Source: Apostichopus californicus (lineage: Eukaryota; Echinodermata; Holothuroidea; Aspidochirotida; Stichopodidae). From it: a stretch of DNA of 42,855 bases. The stretch spans positions 973 to 43,827 of the forward strand of contig JAIPMN010040799.1 in assembly GCA_020650975.1 (NCBI GenBank), written 5' to 3'. The translations under genes and the position numbers were made by a program. How positions within the stretch are numbered: the first letter of the stretch is position 1; each line of letters begins with the position of its first letter. The notes under the pieces were generated by a model, which was not told where the DNA came from, did no database searches, and saw only the letters and a program-made list of their open reading frames with translations. Of this stretch, positions 25,601 to 37,600 are shown piece by piece.

Positions 25601-28600
25601 TTTTGATAAGAAGAAGAAAAGACGAAATAATGATGACGACGACGATGAATTTGCAGACAACGAGGTATTCGTTACCTATTTTACCAGTCTATTTGAAAAA
25701 TGCTTTGTCGATAATCTCCATGGGTAGCATCTACGTGTCTTTGGTATCCAAATTGTGAATCATTTGTTGGTTTTTATAAAGTTCACTCATATTTAATATC
25801 AATCAGGAAGTTCCATTGTCAACTTAAGAATAAATCCTAATATGGTGATATGTGCTAGGCCTATGTACAGTGATGCTCTCGATCCAAATTGTTGCATCTG
25901 GCCAGAACCGGATCTGACTGGAACCTTCACAGAATCCAGTTGGATAAGATCCGGCTAGACCGGATTTTTCCAAGAGGAAATTAAAATCAGAGTGAAAATT
26001 ATAAAACTAAAGAAAATTCTCTTCCTTTATTTTGAACTTGTGAAAATAAGCTCAGAATGCAGCAAAGAAAGAAATTTAGATTAACGTGCATTGTTTACAT
26101 TCCTTTGTAACAAGTTTGTACTTGTTGGAAAAAGGTGATATTCAATAACTAGTTCAAGTTACTACCAACATCTTCTCTAGAGAAAATTCTGGGCAGATAC
26201 CAAAAAGAGTTCATTGATTGGCCGAAAAGTCCCTATTGGATCGAAATCCGGTGCACCCCCTACAGGTGTGTCAAGCAAGAAGTTTTGGTTGTTGTGGAGA
26301 TTGGGAATAGTTTATGCAAATGATTCCTAAAATGGGACAATCTATAGTATATACAAGTCATTGGCATTAGTAGTTCCATTCCTTCATAGATTCTAACTAA
26401 CGTGATATTTTATATCTCATGTTATGAACCGTGCAAATGTGAACAAACAGCCACATCATTTTCAATCATTCATTGACAGGGAGCTGAAGTAGAAGCTTTA
26501 TTTTAATATCACAACTTTGAAATAGCTGCAAAGATCAGGTGCAGTTGATGATGATGGGTTTGTGTCTTTATTAAAATACTTGGAAATATTTCCTCATGTG
26601 GCTGACAGAGGGATCCAACAATTAACAAGATACAAAATATTGTTGCGAATGACGTTTGTTCGTCTGAAAACTATTTGTGATGTATTTATGGTTTGGAGAA
26701 TGAGAGTAATACACAGTTTGTGCACATTGTATCTATCTTGATTTCATTCTTTCCTTTTCTACTCCTTTCAAGGACAACGTCAACATGAATACCAAAGTGA
26801 GCAACCAATACTCGGAGCAAACGAGAATGGCAATGTCCCAGATGAGCGAGAAAGAAATGAACTTTGAACTCATTGAGGTAAGCTCACTCCTCCCATGGAT
26901 GAAGACACCACCAAGCTTTCCAAAAACCTCCAACCCTTACCAATGAACATTAGGCCTGGTGAGAGTAAAGAGAGAAAGTGGTTGAGGAGGGGTGGGGGAC
27001 ATGTAAGGTCTACTACCCTGGGGTCTATTGAGGGGGAAATGAAGAGACCCACAAGCTTTCCAAAACCTCCACCCCTTAGCAATGAGCATTACGCCTGGTG
27101 AGAGTGAAAAGGGAAAGAGGTTGAGGAGGGATAGGGGTGGGGGGGGCATGTAAGGTCTACTACCCTGGGGTCTATTGAGGGGGGAAATGAAGAGACCCAC
27201 AAGCTTTCCAAAACCTCCAGCCCTTACCAATGAGCATTAGGGCTGGTAAGAGTAAAGAGAGAAAGTGGTTGAGGAGGGGTAGGGGTGGGGGGGGGGCATG
27301 TAGGGTCTACTACCCTGGGGTCCATTGAGAGGGACTTGGGAAATATGGAATAAAGAATGATGTATTCTCATTTTTGCCTGATGCACTTGAGGAAAATTGA
27401 AGACTTAGAAAATGGGGCCCTGGTGACATAATTGTCCCTTGAGCCAGACCTGGCATTCAACACCACTGCATATGGGACATAGATGAGTGTGGTGGCCAAT
27501 TGGCTAAGGCGTCGGACTCGTGATCCAAGGATTGCTGGTTCGATTCATGCCTAGTTCATTACGTTGTGTCCTTGGGCAAGATGCTTTATCGCAATTGCCT
27601 CTCTCCACCCAGGGGTTAAATGGGTACCTGTGAGGTAACTTGTCATTGGGCGCAGTATATAACTGCTGCCGACTGGAGGGATTGTCTCTGGGACAGGTTA
27701 TCATTGACCAGGTGTAATATAACGTCTGTAAAGCGCTTTGAGACCTATCCCTGGTGTAAAGCGCTATATAAAAATAAAATATTATTATTATTATTAGCTA
27801 ATTAAGCTTCTTTGTATAATTTTGTTTATTACTGTCGTTTTATCCGTCAGGGTCTCCTCGGTTACATTCAGGGTCTAGATTCACAGGGGGCAGTGTTGGT
27901 ATTTCTTCCGGGCTGGAACTGGATCTTCGTTTTGATGAGACATCTTCAAGAACATCCCAAGTTCGGTGAGTCTGTATCTTGAAAGGACATTGCTCTTTAT
28001 TATTACGATTTTGACGTCTACCGCAATCCTTATATCCATACCAACCTGATGTGAGTGGACCACTTTGAAAGGAAGGAAGAAGAGTATGATTTGTTTTCAC
28101 AGATAAAAGGATTTTATTAATACCACTAATATACAAAGAAACCATTCTATGTAGTGTTGTGTATGACAGGAATATTGTCATCGTAAATAAGTTGCGAGCG
28201 GGAAATTCTGTCGTTATGAAACAATTTTTGAAAGAGCAGAAAAATGATTAGTTTTAACAGAATTCAGAGAGAATTTCATATCCTATACTCGATTTGGTTT
28301 GGTAGAGGTTAGGAATTCTAGTTTAATGACGTCTTCTAAACAATAATTTATCCAATCTCTTTAAGTTTTCTTGTTTATCACTGGTTAGGAGAAAACCAAG
28401 TTTCTCTCTAATTCTTGTCAGCTGGTCCTGTCTTGTGCAATGATTTACCTGTGTCTGTCAGGATGTCTCCTTCTCTCTCTCAGTTTAAGTCACAACTTAA
28501 GACTTATTATTTCAATCTTGCTTTTTCATAATTATTGAACAGCGCCATTGAATACTCTGTAGATTTTGGCGCTTTATAAGTTTATCTATTATTATTATTA

Positions 28601-31600
28601 TCAGTAATGTTATTAGAGAAAAAAAGTTTGCGTCCCAGGGACGCAAGCCCCTGAAAAAGTTTGCGTCCTGTAAAAAAAGCTTGCGTCCCGATCGAACACC
28701 AATTACGTTATTGTATGACCTACTGTACTAATTTATTAACACACTGTATTATCACTGCCAATACTTTGTGAAGGTTATACACAATACATAGGGCAGATGG
28801 CTCTGTGTCTTAGCTTCGGTGTTTGACAGTGGCGGCCCGGCCCACTCCTCCTTTCGCCCACCCTGCCGTTTCAAAAATATGTTACCCCTATCCCCTCCTT
28901 CATCCGCCCTTGTAGGCCTACTTCCCTACTCGCCAACTCCGTTGTAGCTCCATGCTTTGACCTTGCAGCGCTTCCAACAACCACTCTTCAAAATCACTGT
29001 TCCTACTGTACAGTGTGCATATCTCTCGCTAAATTCCACACAGTACACTGTACTACTGCATGTACATAGGCCTGTTCGAACTTCATTTTCAACTACACAT
29101 GCGCAAATCATCAAAACCTGATCCAACATTTATCCTGGGCTCTTTAGCTTTGCAAACAATCATCTGTAAGAAAATTACAGTAGTGTGTGATAGCTTTTTA
29201 CTCAATGTCGATTAAGAAATCAAACTTCAATGTTCTAAAGTACAGAAGTTTACACACGAATGTTGCTCCAAAATAAAATTTACTGAAGCACGTGGTCAAT
29301 TGGACCGCGAAAAAGTTTGCAACAGAAACCACTGTGGTATGAATGCACATTTCACATTAGCAACTCTTATTGCAGAGAAAAGAAACATACTGTGAGATAA
29401 AATATCCTTTCAGGGTCAGATATGTAAGCTTCCCACAAAATTTATAGATTGTCTCAACTCATAACATTTTCTTATCAAAACAATGATTAAAATATTAAGT
29501 GATAATCTCACAAACAATTCATGTGCATCTTCGTACCACCAGTGATTGTTGTCAAAATATACGTAACAAATATGAGACAGGCCTAACGTTATGATATTGG
29601 AATGCACACACATGATAGCCTATACCGCAAACTCAACTATCTCTACACAGGGGAAAGTAACGTTCAAGTAATTGTTGTTAAACAAGATACTACGTGTTCA
29701 TTGAGCACTGCGGAAGCAATAATTTGCACAGACAATGGATGGGGACTATTAACCAATCAAATCACGGGAATTTTTGAAAAGCATCATTGTCTATTTTTAG
29801 CATGAAAATCTTCGTAATGGAGTGTTGTTAACCCTGTACCTTGCGGTTGATTGTTATGAGATATTTATTTTCAAACAAATTCAATGATCTGTAGGAGTAG
29901 GAGAACTTTTGGTTCTTGTCAGAAGAAGTTGTGGTTTTTTTTAAAAGAAATAATGAAAGATGTTCATTCAAAAATGTGTTTGTTATGTTTTCCGTTGACC
30001 TAGTTGTGAGTGTGTACTTGGGGTTTGTTTCTCAATAAAAAAGTTTGCGTCCGCGGGACACAAGCAATTTGAAGAGTTTGCGTCCCTGGCCAAAACATTG
30101 CGTCCCGGACGCAGAATCCTGCGTTCGTAACAATGCTGATTATTATTATTATTATTAATCTTTCTCTCTTAGGAGGTCGAGATTTTCTCATCCTACCTTT
30201 ACACTCTCAGATACCAAGGGAGGAACAACATAAGGTCTTTGAGCCAGTGCCAGAGGGTGTCACAAAGGTGAGGGAATTATTTCTTTTCTTGAAATTGGTA
30301 AATATATTTTGCTTTGGAGGTATGTGCATCCCACATTTCTCAAGCCATGGGTTGAACTTTGATGTGTTGCTGGCTTCATTGTTCTTTGTAGCAACTACTG
30401 CTAGGTTTCTTCTTCTAGGTTTATTTTAGTCATTCTGGGAAAGATTGACCCCAAAAAATTGCAAAATGCCATTTTTGATGGTTAATGGTATTCATACACA
30501 CATGCACGCATACACAAAAACAGAAACTATTGAAATGTCACCTTTCAGTGAATAATAATAATAATAATAGTAATGCAAATTTGTATAGCGCCAATATCCA
30601 GAGGAAAACCAATGCTCAGTGGCGCTAGTGCTCAGGGAAGGCAGTCAAAAATAGATAAGTTTTGAGTCTTTTTTTGAAAATGTTAACGTTGGGTGCCGAC
30701 TTGATGTGCAGTGGAAGTGAGTTCCAAAGAGTAGGAGCGGCATTAGAAAACCATCTTTGACCAAATGACTTGAGCTTCCACTTAGGTACATGGAGCAGTA
30801 GCTGATTTGAGGATTGGAGAGAGCGGGTGGTGGTCTTCCCACTGATCATGCTACTCATGTATTCTATACTGGTCTTTACTGGTTTCACCTGCCGGTCTTG
30901 CAAAATTTCATGAAAGGGGGATCTCATACTGAAGACAGACTGGTGGAGGACTCAAAAATAAATGAAAGACGACCACTCTACGGTATTTGTTTATTTGATT
31001 TCTCAACAGATAATCCTCTCAACCAATATTGCTGAAACAAGCATTACTATCAATGATGTGGTATATGTCATTGACATATGCAAGTAAGTGTTTTTTTTCC
31101 AGTGTTAAAGTAATTAAGGGGGGGGGGAGGGGGGAGCAGGGTGGATCAATGTGAGAAGTACAGGATCTATGTAACCATTTCTGCAAAGTGTATTTTAATG
31201 TAAGGATAAATTAATCATGCATATTGCACTGTTCAACTGGCCTGCTGTGAGTGAACTTGACAACATATTGACTTCTTGCTCAAATAATACTGCGATCATG
31301 TTTGATACATGTTTCATGGTAGGACGATAATCAAGTTGTCATATTCGGTGATGTTATTTCAATAACTCAGTATCAGCCACCCCCACCCCTCCTCCTTTTC
31401 ATTGTCATATACGTTGAAGAACGATCGGTACGTTAATGAGCTTCAAACTGTTGTTTCATTTATGTTTAACGGTGAAACCACCCGTGTCTTACTCATGTGT
31501 TAGCATGTGTTACCATAGGAACACCTGTTGATTACAGAGAGAAGGACAATCTGAAACAATACCTCATCTACCTGTACAATACATGTAGGACAGTGAGATA

Positions 31601-34600
31601 GTTAGTGTTTATCTGTTAAGTAAAATGAAATTATCATGGAAATTATGTTTGTTATCGATATTTGTTATGGCCTCCTCTACCTGGGGATAGGACAGTTGTG
31701 AGAAAATTGATCCCTGGGAAATATTGAAAACTCTGCCGTAGAGATTTTGAGTAGTTTTGGTAAATTTGGTACAATATTTGGAATTTTGTCTCGTTTTCTT
31801 AAACTAAAGCTAGACTCATTGTATATTTATATTTCTTTTTTGCTTTCTTGACAGAGCTAAAGTCAAGCTGTTCACCTCTCATAACAACATGATGAACTTT
31901 GCCGTCATCTGGGCATCAAAGTCAAACCTGGAGCAGAGGCGGGGTAGAGCTGGTCGTGTTCAGCCCGGTTTTAGCTTCCACCTGATCAGCAGGGCTAGAT
32001 GGGAAAAGTAAGAACTCTTTTTTTTTGGAATAATGCAAAATAATATCCGAGGACATGTTGCAAATTTTTTTTGTGTTTTGTGAGAGAGATTTCCAATGAT
32101 TCAGCCTCGTATCTTCTTAGATTAATTTACAAGTTAATTAATATTGCTGCAGAAACTGTAATATATTACTACAATGCAGACATCTGCCGGTTAACCAGGT
32201 AGAAGTATCAGATATATAATGGTATTTGGTTAGTTGGGAAATGGAAAGTAACTTTAGAAGCAGCATCCGACTGAAACTGTCATGATTATCTTTATGGCAT
32301 GAATAATTTGATGACCAATTGCTCTATTACCCTGGAGGTTGTGATACCTCCTTCCCTCCTCCTGCCTCCACATACCCACCCCCCCACCTTCTAAAGGCAC
32401 CTCCCACCTTCTAAAGGCACCCCCTCCCACCCTCTCATTATTCGCTGTTGTTCTTGCTGAGTAGTTTTCAAGCATCGACTCGACTGAAAACTTACCAAGA
32501 ATGTCGAAGACTACTGCCCTCTAACTTCATAACTTAACACATTGTCTTTTAGTTTGAGATCTATTTCATCTGATGAATGAAGATAAACATTCTATTCTAA
32601 ACCACTGATTGTTCTCAATGTTTTTGTTGTTGTTGTCCCCTCCAGGTTGGACACTCACTCTGAGCCGGAGATCTTCCGTACCCCTCTCCACGAGCTTGCC
32701 TTGACCATCAAGCTGCTTCGCCTCGGTGATATCACAGAATTCCTCAACAGAGCTATCGAACCTCCTCCGCTCGATTCGGTGGTAGAGGCTGTTGCTGGGC
32801 TCAAAGGTATCGCTTACATCAGTAAATGTTTGCACAGAAATGAGATTTAATTTTGTATAAAACAAAAGTTAGCAATGTGTCTGTCTTTGCGGCTAATTCT
32901 TTCTTTCGAGTTCCTGTAAAGTGATTTATTATTAGAAATGTTTTAGCTCTTACAGTCTGATAACTGGAAGTATGAGATGTGTGCTATGTAGTTCTTTAAA
33001 ATAGTTTGACTGAATTTAAAGAGAGTGTAGAAATTATACACCACACCCTTTTTTCTTTATCAGGCATGTATTCTAGAATTATGTGAAATTATTCCAAATA
33101 TAGCAATGACAACTTAACAAGTGTTATGGGACACGTCATGGAATGTGATTCATGTATACATCTAGCTTCCCTTTTGACAAGAGAAGATATTTCCTTCTTC
33201 CTTGAACTCCTACAGCAATGCATGCTCTAGACGTACAAGAAAACTTGACCCCGCTTGGCCGTGTGCTAGCCAAGTTGCCTCTCGATCCAAAACTGGGCAA
33301 GATGATAATTCTAGGTTGCATTTTCAGGTAAGATTGGCATCAAAGAGGTTCTTTTTGGTCTGATTTATATTCTGGTCACAGGAGTTTAGTTAAGGTTAAG
33401 TTAATAGAACTGAAGTTTGTATAGCTTGACACCATCTCACACAGTGCCATTCCCCCACCCCCACCACCACCCCCACCCCCTCTCCTCCTGTGGAAGAAAA
33501 GAATGTGTTTTAGTTTGCTCGGCCCATAGCTTGCAAGTTAGTTTAATGACAGAATTTTTTTTTTTTACCATTTGTTTTAAATTTTTTTTGTTAAAGCCCC
33601 TCTCTTGACAATTGTTTGTAAGCTCTCAGTTCACAGAATGTTTTTTAGAATGACATGAAAGCTGCTCAGCATTCTTGTGATGCATTTTGTACATAATTGC
33701 TCAGAGATGCTGATATTGTTTGTTCTTCATGTAGTATCGGTGATGTGATGGTAACCATGGCAGCCAGCATGTGCTTTCCAGAACCTTTCATTACTTTCGG
33801 TGGTAAAGTGACAGGAGCCCACAAAGCTTACGCCGGGATCCGATGCAGTGACCAGATTGCTTGTCTGGGTGTTTACCAAGAGTGGGAAGACTGCATGTAA
33901 GTATAAAGATCAGATTTATCAGCCATCTACAAAACATATGTTAGTGGTTTATTCATGGACCAGATTCCCTTTCTCAGGGTATACCTGGACTGGGAAGGGT
34001 GCCCAGACTTGATGAGAGAAGAGCTTGTGGTGGGGGAGGGGACACTACTGCCCCTTACCCTGGGCCACACCTTGGAACAACGGATAGATAATTAATGTAT
34101 TGTTATCTTTCTAATGGAATTGCCCAAGAGGTTCCACCTGGCTCTAAAAGTCCTGGGGTCGAAAAAAGTATTGTGTTCGCATATAACAAGCCTGATGTAT
34201 GAATCAGTAAATGTAATTATCGTCATGAACTGTTTTGTCTTGTTTGTTTGTTGATTTACTTGTCTTGTCTTGTTCGGTTTAGTTATTTATATTTTCCTTT
34301 TAAGGTAAGACAATTCTTTGACCCACATGATGCATTGCATTTTAAGTTATAAATTATTTTAATATTATTTTTACAGGAAATTGTATTAAATTGGATAACA
34401 GTGTGGGCTGTTACTATGGGGGATTAGGAGAATGAGCATTAAGGGTAGGTAGAGGATAAGGCAATAGAACAGGAAGGGGATAGAGAAAAGTTCAAGTTCA
34501 AGGTTTACAGTGTTCTATAAGTTCAAAGCCTTCTCAGACAATGTTACAAACTTAACCACTGGTCATTGGCAACCTGTTACACTCACACACCAAAGTGTGC

Positions 34601-37600
34601 ACAATTCAAACAGTCACACCTGGGGCACAATAATGTGTGCCACATCTGTGTGTCTCATGGGGGACATCCCATAGGGTTCAGCTGGAACCTGCGCTCACAA
34701 ATGTTTTTACAAGTTACCCTTGCAGTTTCCCATTTGTACACCTGGGTGTAGAGATGCTACGTTGATTTATTCACTTTAAAAAAATAGGATTTTTTTATCA
34801 TGGAGTTTTTTGTTGTTGTTTACTTCAGGGAAAACGGTGGAGAGGACAGAGCCTTGATGTTCTGTGATCGCAAGAAGTTACAGATGACGTCACTGAGGAT
34901 GATCTACGAAGCCAAGGTACGTCTCTTAGAGAATCTAGTAACCCCAAGGAAGATGTAGTAGATAGAGAGTTTGTGTGCAGTCTAGTCTCTGTTGAATGCG
35001 AGATCTGCACACTGCCTGTCACTGAAACATGTTACCAATAAGACTGTAGTCTCTATGCAGTAGCATACATTGCTCTCTGTAATATTTCACAACTGACTGT
35101 AAATTAGGAGGCATGTGTGGTCTTTGTACGGTACATTTAAAGTACAGGTTACTCTGTTTCTTTCATGATGAAATCATAAACCGGACGGTTGTTCGTGATA
35201 TTAGGATCTGGTACAAGCTACCTTCAGAAGAGTTTGTCCAGAAATGGTACTGGAGATTAATAATCAATGATATTGAAAGAAATACACACACATGATTGCA
35301 GTAGTATGCTAGCAACATATGTACCTGGCATGTAGTTTCTATGTATGCAGCAAATGTTCTGACAAGTTTACAAATAAAGTAAACTTAATAATTTCATAAG
35401 CAATCACAGAATAATTAGTGTAAGCATATCTGTTTCTTAAGAAGCATGTAGTCTTTGGAATTTTTATGGATCACTAACAGATCATAAAATTTCGACAATA
35501 CCTTCGGTGAAATTTAGTCTAGATATATGTGTGAATGGAACATGTTTTTATTTGTTTTTCTCGCTTGCAGACCCAACTTAATGACATCTTGGGTACGGAG
35601 GGATTCCCAGAGGGTAAGTTTTGCATTAATACCATACAATCAGTTCCAAGTTCCAATTGACGTCATAGACTTGCTCCAAGTCAATGTTATTATCTGCTAT
35701 TTAGGTCACGTAGTGTTCCCTCACCTTTTCACAAGTCACTATCTTTAGCACGGTCTGTAAGTAAACATATGGAGTAGACTGCCAGAATATATAAAGAACA
35801 ATCAGTATGGAACATTCAATAATTTTCTGAAAGCCCTTGGAGGAGCATTTTTCTAATTTTGGGGTTTAAAGATGTCATTGATTGATGGATAGATCGATTG
35901 ATTCATTTTCCCTGAGAGTTGTTTCAATAGGAACCAGAGTTAGATTCAAATTTAAGGTACATGTATGTTATTAAAGGAATAACGAAGGCAGGGATCAAAG
36001 ACAATTTATGTTATACAGTAACCCAAAAGCTCTCTAATTTCGATTCACCACTCCCTGTTTGACTGAATTAGCTCGCTTTGACAATTGGCTCCTAAGGCCT
36101 CACCACAATACACAGTAAGCCCCCATAGATTACGTAATATGCCTGAAATTCCATAAAAAAAACAAAAAACAATGTTATTTGTTTTGTCGGATTTCTGGAG
36201 GTCTGTCTAATTTATTAAAGTAGGATGAAAATAACTAGTAAAATGGGATGGGGTTCTTTTTGAGACCATTTGCTTGTTCTTGTAATGTTAGATATTTAGA
36301 GCATTGTGGTTATGCTATTCATACACAGGAAGACATTGCTGCTCCCACAACTCATATACTCATGTTCCTGGGATATTTAATGTGTATTTCTATAGATGGA
36401 ATTTTGCCAATACCACAAGTGTGAGTTGTACATTGTAGTATTTAACTGAAGTAACCAGATACTTCACATTCGTGTCTATCACAGAATGCCTGCAGCCGAT
36501 GTCCTTGAATTATCATGGACCAGACGACAAACTGGACCTGGCCATCTCCCTCCTGGTTCGAGGAATGTATCCCAACATCTGCTTCCACCAAGAGAAGAGA
36601 AAGTTGCTCACGATGGAGAACAGACCAGCCCTCATTCACAAGTCGTCCGTAAACTTTAGCAAATTTGAACAGACGTTTCCTTCACAGTTCTTCACATTTG
36701 CAGAAAAGGTTTAGAATTTTTTACTAATATCTATATTTTCATATTTGCTATGAAAAAATTCTGATAAACTGAGTGTCACCCATTAAATGAAATCATAAAA
36801 TCCCTTGTTTTTTCTCTGGGTTGCATGATATGAAAGCCGGGCTGTGATCCTTCACGTAAACACGATTTCTTAGTGATCTTCCCAGGCCCCCACCCCCACT
36901 CCACCCCCACCCCCGGTCATCTGATGCTCTTCAGCAGAGACGTACATGGCTATTAATAAGTATTGCTATATTTCTACAATTCCATACCACTTAATCACTT
37001 CATTGTAGAATAAAACGCTTTAATATCCAGTTTTAGGCAGTAATCTTGGAGCTTGATATTAACAGTTCGTTATGGTCTTTTGTCTTCCTTGATCCATTGT
37101 GATCTATTGTTCTAGATCCGAACCCGTGCTGCAGTATCTGCCAAGGGCATGACGATGGTCTCCCCCCTCCATATCCTCCTGTGCGGTGCAGATCAAGTCA
37201 TTTCCCAGAACGGATTGATTGTTCTTGACGATTGGTAACAGCATTTTCTCTTTCCTCTTCATCTGTGGCCTCGGACGGGCAAATTTGCTGTTTAGTTTGA
37301 ATGAAAAAAAGAAAGATGTTTGGATGTACAAAATGTGTTTGAACATGGGTGATTTGGTAACTACCAATATACAATACTGGATCAAGACTGCTATTACCCT
37401 GTTGTGCTTAAGGACTCTGACAATAGGTTCTATTTTTTGGGTATTTTTGTGGCTTTGTTTCAAGTTTTGAAGCTAGATGACTTTACCATACACATCGTGT
37501 CATGTGGCAATGCAAACAATGCCAACAGTCTTGACTGATTTATAAGTCCATTTCAGATTAGGGTGGCCATTGACATTACGTCAAAATAGAGAACAAGGCA

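Noticed and set aside
27493..27546. Possible tRNA gene (box A and box B)
   Set aside because: The sequence continues into a SINE body with a GCGC/TATA 3' end and (ATT)n tail, and the tRNA arms do not pair well enough for a functional tRNA.
27840..28181. 113-codon minus-strand frame over exon 17
   Set aside because: Antisense shadow of the DHX9 exon plus intron sequence.
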